Part shown: in pieces, positions 28,031 to 38,613 of the stretch | How the letters are laid out: every line of letters begins with the position of its first letter | Numbering within the stretch: the first letter of the stretch is position 1 | Source: an uncultured Bacteroidota bacterium | Lineage (GTDB): Bacteria > Bacteroidota > Bacteroidia > Flavobacteriales > TMED113 | Assembly: GCA_902533035.1 (NCBI GenBank) | Contig: CACAKI010000006.1 | Location: 1-42,677, forward strand | DNA length: 42,677 nucleotides | Direction of reading: 5' to 3' | The notes under the pieces: model-generated | What the model was told of the DNA's origin: nothing | The model's input: the letters and a program-made list of their open reading frames with translations, nothing else | The model's database searches: none | Translations under genes and position numbers: made by a program

Positions 28031-29272
28031 ATGGATACAGCTGTTTTATTAGAGTCTTTTTCGGATTTTAAGCAAGATAAAAATATTGACAGGGTTACTT
28101 TGATGACTATCGTAGAGGAAGTTTTCAGGGGTGTTTTTGTTAAAAAATATGGTACAGATGAAAATTTTGATATAATTGTTAATGCTGAAAAGGGAGATTT
28201 AGAAATATGGAAAAATCGAACAATAGTTGCAGATGGAGAAGTTGAGGATGTAGATTTTGAGATACAGCTTTCAGATGCTTTAAAAATAGAACCTGATTTT
28301 GAAATAGGTGAAGATTTTCCTGAACAGGTTTTTATGAAAGATTTTGACAGAAGAGCAATACTGACACTAAAGCAAAATTTGGCATCTAAAATCAAAGAAT
28401 ATGATAATAATATTATTTGTGAGAAATATTCTTCTCGAATAGGTGAAATGATTTCGGGTGATGTACATCATATTCGACGTAGAGAGATTATTTTAATTGA
28501 CGATCAAGATAATGAATTAATTCTTGCAAAAGAAGATCAAATACCATCCGATTTTTTTAGAAAGGGAGATACAGTTAGAGCCGTAATTAAAGATGTCAAA
28601 ATAAGAGGAGGAAAACCACTTGTTATTATATCAAGAGTTTCTCCCGAATTTTTGTCTAGATTGTTTGAGTTAGAAATTCCAGAGGTTGCAGATGGAATTA
28701 TTGTTGTTAAAAATGTAAAAAGAATACCAGGAGAAAAAGCAAAAGTATCTGTTGAATCTTTTGATGATAGAATTGATCCAGTTGGAGCATGTGTGGGCAT
28801 GAAAGGATCAAGAATTCATAGTATTGTAAGGGAATTAGGAAATGAAAATATAGATGTTGTTAACTATACAGAGAACACGAAATTATATATTACTCGTGCA
28901 CTGAGTCCAGCAAAAATATCATCTATTAAAATAAATGAAGAAACAAAAAGTGTTGATGTGAACTTAAAACCAGATCAGGTTTCTTTAGCAATTGGTAAAG
29001 GTGGCTATAATATTCGTCTTGCTGGGCAATTAACGGGATATGAAATAGATGTGTATAGAGATATTGATGTTGGAGAAGAAGAGGATGTTCCTTTATCAGA
29101 GTTTTTAGACGAGATAGATGAATGGATTATTGAGGTTTTTAAGAAAATAGGTTGTGATACGGCAAAAAGTGTTTTAGAACTGGATGTTAAGGAATTAGCA
29201 AAAAGAACAGATTTAGAAGAGGCTACCATAGCAGAAATTCACAATATTTTAAAATCAGAATTCGATAAATAA
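28031..29272 (+). CDS. nusA: Transcription termination/antitermination factor NusA
   Basis: 413 aa; S1 and KH domains: RIPGEKAKVSVESFDDRIDPVGACVGMKGSRIHSIVRELGNENIDVV; LAIGKGGYNIRLAGQLTGYEIDV. Confidence 0.97.
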   Translation: MDTAVLLESFSDFKQDKNIDRVTLMTIVEEVFRGVFVKKYGTDENFDIIVNAEKGDLEIWKNRTIVADGEVEDVDFEIQLSDALKIEPDFEIGEDFPEQVFMKDFDRRAILTLKQNLASKIKEYDNNIICEKYSSRIGEMISGDVHHIRRREIILIDDQDNELILAKEDQIPSDFFRKGDTVRAVIKDVKIRGGKPLVIISRVSPEFLSRLFELEIPEVADGIIVVKNVKRIPGEKAKVSVESFDDRIDPVGACVGMKGSRIHSIVRELGNENIDVVNYTENTKLYITRALSPAKISSIKINEETKSVDVNLKPDQVSLAIGKGGYNIRLAGQLTGYEIDVYRDIDVGEEEDVPLSEFLDEIDEWIIEVFKKIGCDTAKSVLELDVKELAKRTDLEEATIAEIHNILKSEFDK

Positions 29273-29285
29273 TTAATTAAATACC

Positions 29286-31775
29286 ATGGCGGCTAGAGCA
29301 CCTAAAATTGCAAAAGAACTAAATATTTCTCTTAGTAGAATAGAGGACTTTTTAAAATCAAAGGGGTTTGATGTTCAAATTAAACCCACTACTAAAATAA
29401 GTAATGAGCAACATGATTTATTATTAAAAGAATTTAGTCAAGATGTTACAGATAAAGTTAATATAAAGGAAGCTATAGATTTAAAAAGAAAAGAAAGAGA
29501 GGCTGTTTTAAGTGATGCAAGTCAAGAAAAACAAGATTCTGTTCAAACCCAAATAACAGAAAACATTGAAGAAAAAAACACTGAAAGTAATGAGAAAAAA
29601 ACATTAAAAGAGGATCCTAAACTATTACAAGATGAGGTGGTAGAAAAAGAACAAATTGAAGTAAAAGAGCAAGTCGAAAAAAAAGAGGCTAAAAAATCTA
29701 AGTCAGATGATCAAAAAACACTAAAGGGACCCGTTGTAACTGGGGAAACAATTGATTTAAGTAAGTTTGAAAAAAAGAAGGAAAAAGTAGCATCTTCTTC
29801 ACAAGTTCTCAAAAAAGAAGGTAAGAAAAAAAGAAAAAGAATTTTTAAAGATCAGCCAAAGCAAGAAAAAAAGAAAAACCCTGAAATTGATAATGTCAAA
29901 ATTCAGAAAAAAATAGCAGAAACTTTAGATAAATTAACAAGTAAAGGTAAATCTAGTTCAGTTAAGTTCAGGAAACAGAAGAGAGAAGAAAGAAGGGAAA
30001 AAGCATTGGAAGAACAAAAAATAGCGGATCAAGAAAAATCGATATTAAAAGTAACAGAATTTGTTACTGTGGGAGAGTTGGCAAGCATGATGGATATTAA
30101 CCCAAATGAAGTTATATCCAGTTGTATGACTTTAGGTATAATGGTTGCTATGAATCAAAGATTAGATGCTGAAACACTGACTATTGTAGCAGAAGAATTT
30201 GGATTTCAAGTTGAATTTGTTAGTGCTGAAGTTCAAGAATCTATAGATGAGGAAAAAGATGATGATTCATTATTGTCTACAAGAGCACCAATAGTAACTA
30301 TTATGGGGCATGTTGATCATGGTAAAACCTCACTTTTAGATTATATTAGAAAAGAAAATGTTATTGCAGGTGAATCCGGCGGAATTACTCAACATATAGG
30401 TGCATATGAAGTGACTTTATCTGATAAAAGAAAAATAACTTTTATAGATACTCCTGGTCACGAAGCTTTTACGGCGATGAGAGCTAGGGGAGCTCAAGTT
30501 ACAGATTTAGCTATTATAGTTATTGCAGTTGATGATAATGTTATGCCTCAAACTAAAGAAGCTATATCTCATGCTCAGGCAGCAAATGTGCCTATTGTTT
30601 TTGCATTTAATAAAATTGACAAGCCTAATACAAGTTCAGATAGTCTTAAGGAACAACTGTCAGGTATGAACTTGTTAGTTGAAGATTGGGGTGGTAAGTA
30701 TCAAAGTCAAGATATTTCTGCTAAAACTGGCTTAGGAGTAGAAGAGTTATTAGAAAAAGTTCTATTAGAATCAGATCTTTTAGAATTAAAAGCGAATCCA
30801 AATAGAAATGCAAATGGGACAATTATTGAAGCTTCGCTTGATAAAGGGAAGGGTTATGTCGCTACTATTCTTGTGCAAAATGGAACATTAAATAAAGGTG
30901 ATTTTATTCTTGCTGGTCAGTATACAGGAAAAATAAAAGCAATGTTTGATGAGAGAGGTAATATTTTAGATAAGGCAGGGCCATCTTGTCCAACTGCTAT
31001 TTTAGGTCTAAATGGTGCGCCGAAAGCAGGTGATAGTTTTAATGTTATGTTTGAAGAAAAAGAAGCTAAGCAGATAGCAACAAAGAGAAATCAATTACAA
31101 AGAGAGCAGAGCATTAGAACGCAAAAACATATTACATTAGATGAAATAGGTAGAAGGTTAGCTATAGGTGATTTTCAAGAGTTAAATATTATTGTTAAAG
31201 CGGATGTAGACGGCTCTATACAAGCTTTGAGTGATTCATTTCTTAAATTAACAACTAATCAAATACAAGTTAATGTAATTCATAAAGGAGTTGGTCAAAT
31301 TACAGACTCAGATGTATTGTTGGCTTCAGCTTCTAACGCTATCATTATAGGTTTTCAAGTTAGACCATCAGTTTCTGCTAGAAAATTAGCTGAAAAAGAA
31401 TCCATAGATATTAGAATGTATTCTGTTATTTATGATGCGATAAATGCAGTAAAAGATGCTTTAGAAGGTATGCATGAACCTGAGTTAAAAGAAGAGGTTA
31501 TAGGAAATGTTGAAATTAGAGAAGTTTTCAAGATACCTAAAGTTGGATCTGTAGCAGGTAGTTATGTTTCTGATGGAAAAATAGAAAGAAATTCGGAAGT
31601 TAGGTTAATTAGAGATGGTATAGTAATTTATACAGGAAAATTAGCTTCTTTAAAACGATTTAAAGAAGATGTTAAAGAAGTTTTAAAAAATTATGAGTGT
31701 GGTTTAAATATTGAAAACTTTAACGATATAAAAGTTGGAGATATTATAGAGGCATTTAATCACGTGAAATCTTAG
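29286..31775 (+). CDS. infB: Translation initiation factor IF-2
   Basis: 829 aa; [40 protein letters not shown]; charged N-terminal linker. Confidence 0.97.
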   Translation: MAARAPKIAKELNISLSRIEDFLKSKGFDVQIKPTTKISNEQHDLLLKEFSQDVTDKVNIKEAIDLKRKEREAVLSDASQEKQDSVQTQITENIEEKNTESNEKKTLKEDPKLLQDEVVEKEQIEVKEQVEKKEAKKSKSDDQKTLKGPVVTGETIDLSKFEKKKEKVASSSQVLKKEGKKKRKRIFKDQPKQEKKKNPEIDNVKIQKKIAETLDKLTSKGKSSSVKFRKQKREERREKALEEQKIADQEKSILKVTEFVTVGELASMMDINPNEVISSCMTLGIMVAMNQRLDAETLTIVAEEFGFQVEFVSAEVQESIDEEKDDDSLLSTRAPIVTIMGHVDHGKTSLLDYIRKENVIAGESGGITQHIGAYEVTLSDKRKITFIDTPGHEAFTAMRARGAQVTDLAIIVIAVDDNVMPQTKEAISHAQAANVPIVFAFNKIDKPNTSSDSLKEQLSGMNLLVEDWGGKYQSQDISAKTGLGVEELLEKVLLESDLLELKANPNRNANGTIIEASLDKGKGYVATILVQNGTLNKGDFILAGQYTGKIKAMFDERGNILDKAGPSCPTAILGLNGAPKAGDSFNVMFEEKEAKQIATKRNQLQREQSIRTQKHITLDEIGRRLAIGDFQELNIIVKADVDGSIQALSDSFLKLTTNQIQVNVIHKGVGQITDSDVLLASASNAIIIGFQVRPSVSARKLAEKESIDIRMYSVIYDAINAVKDALEGMHEPELKEEVIGNVEIREVFKIPKVGSVAGSYVSDGKIERNSEVRLIRDGIVIYTGKLASLKRFKEDVKEVLKNYECGLNIENFNDIKVGDIIEAFNHVKS

Positions 31776-32173
31776 AATTCTTTTAAAGGAATGGATTGTT
31801 CTATAATAAAACAATTGGGAAATATGGTTTGTATAGAATCCATTTTTTGTTGTGCTGATATTTTCGTAGTAAAATATTCTGTTGTTACTTTAAAGTAAGG
31901 AGAGTCATAAAAAAAATCAACTTTTTTATTGGGATATAATTTTTCATACTTTAGTTTTTTTTTCCATGTATAGCTTCTGCTTTCGTGATGAAATAATTGA
32001 ATTTTAAAGACATTGATTTTTCTCTCATGTACATTACTATATGTTTTAAAAAGCTTTTGTATTTCTAAACTTTCTAATATTACACAATTAGAATCTAAGC
32101 TCTCTGATTTTTGACCAAACGTATTGGGGCTAATTATAAAAAATAAACAAAGAAATACAGTTACTATTTTCAA
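31772..32173 (-). CDS. SPOR-like domain secreted protein
   Basis: 133 aa; signal peptide; [59 protein letters not shown]; infB-adjacent SPOR-type protein as in other Bacteroidota. Confidence 0.65.
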   Translation of the reverse strand: MKIVTVFLCLFFIISPNTFGQKSESLDSNCVILESLEIQKLFKTYSNVHERKINVFKIQLFHHESRSYTWKKKLKYEKLYPNKKVDFFYDSPYFKVTTEYFTTKISAQQKMDSIQTIFPNCFIIEQSIPLKEF

Positions 32174-32197
32174 TTTTTCATTATTAATTTAAACCTA

Positions 32198-32222
32198 TTT
32201 ATTTAGATTAATTCTAAATAAA
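32198..32222. promoter_or_regulatory. Perfect 10-5-10 inverted repeat TTTATTTAGA-TTAAT-TCTAAATAAA
   Basis: Read directly in the SPOR-actA divergent intergenic region. Confidence 0.6.
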
Positions 32223-32234
32223 CAATTTCTTTAA

Positions 32235-32268
32235 ATTTACATATAATATTTCATGTTTTTATGTAAAT
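32235..32268. repeat. Inverted repeat ATTTACATA-N16-TATGTAAAT around the expected -33 position of the act promoter
   Basis: 9-bp perfect arms at 32235-32243 and 32260-32268. Confidence 0.55.
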
Positions 32269-32275
32269 AGATTTA

Positions 32276-32283
32276 TATATTTG
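32276..32283 (+). promoter_or_regulatory. Putative -7 element (TATATTTG) of the act-cox operon
   Basis: Exact TAnnTTTG about 20 bp before actA ATG. Confidence 0.55.
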
Positions 32284-32303
32284 CTTCCAATATTCTTATA
32301 CAA

Positions 32304-33536
32304 TTGATGTTTAAAAAAACTACATTACATCTTTTCTTCATTTTTTGGGTATTTGTTCCATCTTTTTTTTATGGCCAAATTGAGTATTTAAAGGGTCAAA
32401 ATATAAAAAATGGGGAAGAGTTATTTAAGGCTAATTGTACAAGCTGTCATCTTTTAGGTGATGAAAAAAAAGCAAGATTAATTGGCCCTGGATTAAATGT
32501 GGAAATTTTTGAAGAGTATACAGAGGAATGGTTAATTAGTTGGGTTAAAAATTCTTCTGCTGTTATAGAGAGTGGTGATGAACAGGCTATCGCAATTTTT
32601 GAAGAATATAATCAAAGTGTCATGACTGCTTTTCCAACTTTTTCAGATGATGATGTTAGAGATATTTTAGCATATATTGAAACTCCTCCTATTGAGGAAG
32701 TTCAAGAAGTTGTTGTTTCGAGTGATTCAGAATCAGAGTCAAACACTCTTAGCTCACAAACATTAGTATATATTATAGTGGCGCTTTTAGTGGTTTTGAT
32801 GTTTACAGGATTTTTAAAAAATTCATTAAAGAGGGCGTCTAACATAGATGAAACTTTTTTAGAAGGTCTAAAAAAATGGATTGTTTCAAATGTTGCAATT
32901 ATCGTTATCGTTATAATATTTGGGGTATTGTCATTTCTTGTTTGGGGTTGGCAAGAACTTTCGAAAATAGGGATAAGACAAAATTATAAACCTAAACAAC
33001 CAATAGAATTTTCACATAAAATTCATGCTGGAGAACAAGGTATAGATTGTAATTATTGTCATTCTAGTGCTAGAAAAAGTAAACATGCTGGAATTCCTTC
33101 TGCGAATGTATGTATGAATTGTCATGCTAATATTATAGAGGGGACTCATACAGGAACCAAGGAAATAGCTAAGATCTATGAAGCAGTTGGTTATGATGTT
33201 GATACCAGAACATACAAACAAGATTATGAAGAGAAGCCCATTCAATGGGTGAGAGTACATGATTTACCAGATTTATCTTATTTTAATCATTCTCAGCACG
33301 TAGTTGCTGGAAAAATAGAATGTCAAGAGTGTCATGGCCCAGTAGAAGAAATGGATGTGGTATATCAACAAGAAAAATTAACGATGGGTTGGTGCATTAA
33401 TTGTCACAGAGACACAAAAATTGATTTAAACAACCCTTATTATCATGACTATAATGATTGGGTTGAAAAACATAAAAAAGCAGATTTGACTGTGGAGAAC
33501 ATAGGAGGTTTAGAATGTGGTAAATGCCATTATTGA
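32304..33536 (+). CDS. actA: Alternative Complex III multiheme cytochrome c subunit ActA (fused N-terminal monoheme cytochrome c domain)
   Basis: 410 aa; six CxxCH motifs: CTSCH, CNYCH, CMNCH, CQECH, CINCH, CGKCH; TM helices between first and second. Confidence 0.92.
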   Translation: MMFKKTTLHLFFIFWVFVPSFFYGQIEYLKGQNIKNGEELFKANCTSCHLLGDEKKARLIGPGLNVEIFEEYTEEWLISWVKNSSAVIESGDEQAIAIFEEYNQSVMTAFPTFSDDDVRDILAYIETPPIEEVQEVVVSSDSESESNTLSSQTLVYIIVALLVVLMFTGFLKNSLKRASNIDETFLEGLKKWIVSNVAIIVIVIIFGVLSFLVWGWQELSKIGIRQNYKPKQPIEFSHKIHAGEQGIDCNYCHSSARKSKHAGIPSANVCMNCHANIIEGTHTGTKEIAKIYEAVGYDVDTRTYKQDYEEKPIQWVRVHDLPDLSYFNHSQHVVAGKIECQECHGPVEEMDVVYQQEKLTMGWCINCHRDTKIDLNNPYYHDYNDWVEKHKKADLTVENIGGLECGKCHY

Positions 33537-33543
33537 AATAATT

Positions 33544-36500
33544 ATGAAAACAGGAAAAAAATATTTTAAAAGTCCATATATAAAAGGTAATGAAAACTAT
33601 TTGCATAATGAGTTTTCAGAAAAATTACCTTTAGATTCATTTATCGATGAGCAAAAAACAAATGATAACAATACTAGTCGTAGGGACTTTTTAAAGTTTT
33701 TGGGCTTTAGCACTGCGGCGGCAGTATTATCTTCTTGTGAAGCTCCTGTCAGAAAATCAATTCCATATTTAAACAAACCTGAAGAAATTATTCCAGGTGT
33801 TGCTAATTATTATGCAAGCACTTATTTTCAAGAAAATGTGTTTGCAAATATTTTAGTAAAAACAAGAGAGGGGAGGCCAATTTCAGTATCAACGAATAAA
33901 GAATTTGAAAAAAATATAAATTGTGTAGGTGGTCTTAATTCTAGAGGTTACGCTAGTGTACTCTCGTTATATGATTCTAATAGATTAAAATTTCCTTTGA
34001 AAAATAATAAAGAAATTTCTTGGTCTAATTTGGATAATGAAATAATAACTTCTTTAAATCAGTTGTTAAAAACAAATAAAAAAATAACTTTTTTAACATC
34101 TACTATCATTAGTCCTACATTTCAAGAAATTATTTCAAAGTTTTCTGAAAAATATAAAAATTTTGAAGTAGTTTATTTTGATCCAATTTCAAAATCAGGG
34201 ATTTTAGAAGCAAATAAAGAATGTTTTGGAGAAGCTTTTATACCTACCTATAGATTTGATAAAGCAAAAGTAATTGTATCTTTTGAGGCAGATTTCTTAG
34301 GGAATTGGTTAGATAGTAGTCATGGAAAACAATATGCTAAAGGTAGAAACCCAGGAAAAAACATGTCTAAACATTATCAATTTGAATCGCTATTGTCTTT
34401 AACTGGTTCTAATGCAGATAAAAGGGTACCACTTAATCCAGATCAGCAATTTAATTATATGTTATATATATTTGGAAAACTACAGGCTTCTAAAAATTTA
34501 ATTCAAATTAGCAATCAAAATCATAAATTGATTTTAGATCAAATTTGTCAAGAATTAGTAGAGAATAAAGGTGCTAGTTTAATTGTTTCTGGAAGCAGTG
34601 ATGTGAAAAATCAATTAGTTGTTAATGCTATAAATTATTTATTAGATAATTATTCGACAACAATAGACTATAATAGAAAGTCAAATTTATATAGTTCTAT
34701 AAATTCAGATTTTGAAAATTTTATTGAAGATGTTACAAATAATAAAGTGGGAGCAATTATCATCAATGATCTTAATATAGTTTATAATTACCCATCCTTT
34801 AAAGATCAATTAAAGAACATAGATTTAAAAATTTCATTTTCTGAATCTTTAGATGAAACGGCAAGTTTAATGGATTTTGTTTGCGCAAAATCTCATTATT
34901 TAGAAAGTTGGGGGGATGCAAATCCTTATACAGGTGTATATACTTTACAGCAACCAACAATTAATCCAATATTTAACACAAGAGAATCAGAAACTAATTT
35001 ATTACGCTGGATGAATATTAGTCAAGGCTTTTTCAATTACTTAAAATCTTCTTTTAGTAAGCAAGCTTTAGATAAATCTTGGAATAAAACTTTACATGAT
35101 GGTTATTGTTTCCAAAATTTTGAAGAAAAAGATTATATTTTTTCATCTTCAGTTGCAAAAGAAATTATAAATAATTATTCATCTGAATTAAAATCTAGTA
35201 TTGAGGACACATTTTTAATACTGTATTCTAAAACCTCTATGGGTGAAGGAAAACAATCTAATAATCCTTGGTTGCAAGAGTTGCCAGATCCAATTTCTAA
35301 AGTAACATGGGATAATTATTTAACAATTAGTCCTTTTTATGCTAAAAAATTAGGTTTAAAAAATTGGCATGTTGCTAATGGGGGTTTAAATGGAGATATA
35401 GTCAATTTAACTAATGGTAATAAAGTCTTACAAGTTCCTATATATATCCAGCCTGGACAACATGATAATACTTTTGGTTTAGCTTTTGGTTATGGTAAGG
35501 AAAAAGGTGGAAAAGTTGCTAATGGAGTTGGTGTTAATGCGTTTGAATTTTTTAAAGATTTACAGTTTGTTCAAAAAAATGGATTTTCTATAGAAAAAAT
35601 TAAAGGTATTGAACATGAGTTTGCGTGTACTCAGAATAGTCATACTATGATGGGGCGTAGTATTGTTAAAGAAACTACATTAAAGGAATATTTAAAGAAC
35701 CCTAAATCTGGAAATAAAGATTTTAAATTAGAATCCTATAAAGGAAAAGTAAGTCCTAATGAATTAAGTTTATATGAGGAACATGAACCAGCAGTTCATT
35801 TTTGGAATATGTCAATAGATTTAAATAAATGTAATGGTTGTGGTGCTTGTGTAATTGCTTGTCATGCAGAAAATAATGTTCCTGTTGTAGGAAAAGAAGA
35901 AGTTAGAAAAAATAGAGATATGCATTGGCTAAGAATAGATAGATATTATTCTAGTGATATGAATAAAGATTTAGCTAATGAACAAGGAATAGGAGCTATA
36001 GAAATGTATAAATTAATGGAAGAGCCTTCTTCTTCTGAAAATTTAGAAGTTGTTTTTCAACCTGTTATGTGTCAGCATTGTAATAATGCGCCTTGTGAAA
36101 ATGTGTGCCCTGTTGCGGCGACAACTCATTCTAAAGAAGGTTTAAATCAAATGACTTATAATAGATGTATAGGAACTAGATACTGTCTTAACAATTGTCC
36201 TTATAAGGTGAGAAGATTTAACTGGTTTAATTATAAAGACAATGATAATTTTGATTATAACATGAATGATGATCTTGGGAAAATGGTTCTTAATCCAGAT
36301 GTGACTGTTAGAGCTAGAGGTGTTATGGAAAAGTGTTCTATGTGTATTCAAAATATTCAAAAAACAAAATTAGATGCTAAAAAAGAGGGAAGAAAAGTAA
36401 GAGATGGTGAAGTTAACTGTGCATGTGAAACCGCATGTGATACAGGTGCGATTGTATTTGGAGATGCTTTAGATACTAATAGTAGAATTAGTAAAGAGAA

Positions 36501-36597
36501 AAAGCATCCAAGAACATATGCTTTATTAGAAGAATTAAATACTCAACCTTCTGTTTTTTATAAAACTAAGGTTAGAAATAAACAAAAAATTAGTTAA
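33544..36597 (+). CDS. actB: ACIII molybdopterin-like/ferredoxin subunit ActB
   Basis: Start MKTGKKYFKSPYIKG preferred over the ORF start at 33517, which overlaps actA. Tat-lipoprotein-like SRRDFLKFLGFSTAAAVLSSC; FeS motifs CNGCGACVIACHAENN, CQHCNNAPCENVCPV, CIGTRYCLNNCPYKVRRFNW, CSMCIQ. Confidence 0.93.
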   Translation: MKTGKKYFKSPYIKGNENYLHNEFSEKLPLDSFIDEQKTNDNNTSRRDFLKFLGFSTAAAVLSSCEAPVRKSIPYLNKPEEIIPGVANYYASTYFQENVFANILVKTREGRPISVSTNKEFEKNINCVGGLNSRGYASVLSLYDSNRLKFPLKNNKEISWSNLDNEIITSLNQLLKTNKKITFLTSTIISPTFQEIISKFSEKYKNFEVVYFDPISKSGILEANKECFGEAFIPTYRFDKAKVIVSFEADFLGNWLDSSHGKQYAKGRNPGKNMSKHYQFESLLSLTGSNADKRVPLNPDQQFNYMLYIFGKLQASKNLIQISNQNHKLILDQICQELVENKGASLIVSGSSDVKNQLVVNAINYLLDNYSTTIDYNRKSNLYSSINSDFENFIEDVTNNKVGAIIINDLNIVYNYPSFKDQLKNIDLKISFSESLDETASLMDFVCAKSHYLESWGDANPYTGVYTLQQPTINPIFNTRESETNLLRWMNISQGFFNYLKSSFSKQALDKSWNKTLHDGYCFQNFEEKDYIFSSSVAKEIINNYSSELKSSIEDTFLILYSKTSMGEGKQSNNPWLQELPDPISKVTWDNYLTISPFYAKKLGLKNWHVANGGLNGDIVNLTNGNKVLQVPIYIQPGQHDNTFGLAFGYGKEKGGKVANGVGVNAFEFFKDLQFVQKNGFSIEKIKGIEHEFACTQNSHTMMGRSIVKETTLKEYLKNPKSGNKDFKLESYKGKVSPNELSLYEEHEPAVHFWNMSIDLNKCNGCGACVIACHAENNVPVVGKEEVRKNRDMHWLRIDRYYSSDMNKDLANEQGIGAIEMYKLMEEPSSSENLEVVFQPVMCQHCNNAPCENVCPVAATTHSKEGLNQMTYNRCIGTRYCLNNCPYKVRRFNWFNYKDNDNFDYNMNDDLGKMVLNPDVTVRARGVMEKCSMCIQNIQKTKLDAKKEGRKVRDGEVNCACETACDTGAIVFGDALDTNSRISKEKKHPRTYALLEELNTQPSVFYKTKVRNKQKIS

Positions 36598-36599
36598 AA

Positions 36600-37973
36600 A
36601 TGTATAGATCTCCTGTTCGTGAACCATTAATAACTGGCAAAAAAGATTTGCATGATATTACTGAAGATATTGCACGTCCTATAGAGACAAAAGCCAATAA
36701 ATGGTGGTGGTCTTTATTTATATTTTCTGTCATTGCTATGATCTGGGGGTTTGGATGTATTGCTTATACAATAGGTACAGGAATAGGAGTTTGGGGTCTA
36801 AATAATACAGTTGGTTGGGCTTGGGATATTACTAATTTTGTTTGGTGGGTTGGTATCGGTCATGCAGGGACACTTATATCTGCAGTATTATTGCTTTTTA
36901 GACAAAAATGGAGACTATCTATAAATAGAACTTCGGAGGCTATGACAATATTTGCAGTTGTGCAAGCTGGATTATTCCCTTTAATTCATATGGGTAGAAT
37001 ATGGATGGGATATTGGATATTTCCTTTACCAAATCAATTTGGCCCTCTTTGGGTTAATTTTAATTCACCTTTATTGTGGGATGTATTTGCTATTTCAACT
37101 TACTTCTCTGTTTCTTTGGTTTTTTGGTATATGGGTTTGATTCCTGATTTTGCAATGATTAGAGATAGAGCGGTAAAGCCTATTGCTAAAAAAGTTTATA
37201 CGATATTATCATTTGGATGGAGCGGAAGAGCTAAGCATTGGCAACGTCATGAAGTTATGTCTTTAGTTTTAGCTGGATTATGTACACCATTAGTATTATC
37301 AGTACATTCGATTGTAAGTATGGATTTTGCTACATCTGTCATTCCTGGTTGGCACACTACAATATTTCCACCTTATTTTGTTGCTGGAGCTATTTTTGGT
37401 GGATTTGCAATGTGTCAAACTTTGTTATTAGTAGCTAGAAAAGTAGTTAGCCTTGAGGATTATATTACCATGAAACACATAGAGTATATGAATATCATTA
37501 TATTGGTAACAGGCTCTATAGTAGGATGTGCTTATATTACAGAATTATTTATTGCATGGTACTCGGGAGTTGAGTTTGAACAATATGCCTTTTTAAATAG
37601 GGCTACAGGACCTTATTGGTGGGCATATTGGGCTATGATGACTTGTAATGTTATTTCCCCTCAGTTAATGTGGTTTAAAAAATTAAGAAGGAACATATTA
37701 TTTACGTTTATAATAGCTCTTTTTGTACATATAGGTATGTGGTTTGAAAGATTTGTGATTATAGTTACTTCACTACACAGAGATTTTTTACCATCTAGTT
37801 GGTCTATGTTTTCGCCATCTTTTGTTGATATAGGGATTTTTGTTGGAACATGCGGATTTTTCTTGGTATTATTTCTTCTTTATGCAAGAACTTTTCCTGT
37901 TATTGCACAAGCAGAATTAAAAACAATAGTCAAGACTTCAAGTTCAAAATATAATAAAAATAAAAATGAGTAA
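36600..37973 (+). CDS. actC: ACIII quinol-interacting membrane subunit ActC (NrfD/PsrC-like)
   Basis: 457 aa; polytopic; WVGIGHAGTLISAVLLLFRQKWR; directly after actB. Confidence 0.93.
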   Translation: MYRSPVREPLITGKKDLHDITEDIARPIETKANKWWWSLFIFSVIAMIWGFGCIAYTIGTGIGVWGLNNTVGWAWDITNFVWWVGIGHAGTLISAVLLLFRQKWRLSINRTSEAMTIFAVVQAGLFPLIHMGRIWMGYWIFPLPNQFGPLWVNFNSPLLWDVFAISTYFSVSLVFWYMGLIPDFAMIRDRAVKPIAKKVYTILSFGWSGRAKHWQRHEVMSLVLAGLCTPLVLSVHSIVSMDFATSVIPGWHTTIFPPYFVAGAIFGGFAMCQTLLLVARKVVSLEDYITMKHIEYMNIIILVTGSIVGCAYITELFIAWYSGVEFEQYAFLNRATGPYWWAYWAMMTCNVISPQLMWFKKLRRNILFTFIIALFVHIGMWFERFVIIVTSLHRDFLPSSWSMFSPSFVDIGIFVGTCGFFLVLFLLYARTFPVIAQAELKTIVKTSSSKYNKNKNE

Positions 37974-38613
37974 TAAGATTATTTATGGATTATATGCTGA
38001 TGATGAACAGCTTTTAGAAGCGACTAAGAAAATAGTAGCTAAAGGTCATAGAGTAAATGAGGTTTATTCTCCTTATCCTGTTCATGGTTTGGATACCGCT
38101 ATGGGTTTAAAGTATAGTAGATTAGCAATAACTTCTTTTTTATATGGAATGATGGGTGCTATATTAATAACATTATTAATGTGGTATGTTATGGTAGGTG
38201 ATTGGCCTATGGTAATAGGTGGAAAACCAAATTTCACTTATGGTCAAAATTTACCAGCATTTATTCCTGTTACTTTTGAAGCAACTGTTTTTTGTGCTGC
38301 ACATTTGATGGTAATCACATTTTTATTTAGATGTGGTTTGTTTCCTGGGTCAAGTTCTCGGAATCCTGATCCAAGAACAACAGATGATAAATTTTTAATG
38401 GAGGTGCACGAGTCAGATTCTAAAAAAATCACTGAAATAAAAAAGATAATGAAGGAAACAGGTGCAGAGGAGATAAAAGTCAAAAATAACACAAATGAGT
38501 TGTTAGAAGAATTTGAGGAAATTCGACAAAAACAAACACAAAAATTAATGAAAGCAAGTAAAAAAAAGCAATCATTTATGAAAAAAATTTTTAATAAAAT
38601 TTCAAAAAAATGA
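37966..38613 (+). CDS. actD: ACIII subunit ActD (DUF3341)
   Basis: 215 aa; IYGLYADDEQLLEATKKIVAKGHRVNEVYSPYPVHGLDTAMGLKYSRL. Confidence 0.92.
   Translation: MSNKIIYGLYADDEQLLEATKKIVAKGHRVNEVYSPYPVHGLDTAMGLKYSRLAITSFLYGMMGAILITLLMWYVMVGDWPMVIGGKPNFTYGQNLPAFIPVTFEATVFCAAHLMVITFLFRCGLFPGSSSRNPDPRTTDDKFLMEVHESDSKKITEIKKIMKETGAEEIKVKNNTNELLEEFEEIRQKQTQKLMKASKKKQSFMKKIFNKISKK

Noticed and set aside
28024-28395. 123-aa minus-strand ORF opposite nusA (also 28537-28800 and 29005-29229)
   Set aside because: Ser-rich antisense products of the nusA coding strand; not credible genes.
33012-33606. Minus-strand ORFs opposite actA/actB (also 36142-36360, 38244-38492, 41292-41504)
   Set aside because: Antisense to well-supported act/cox genes.
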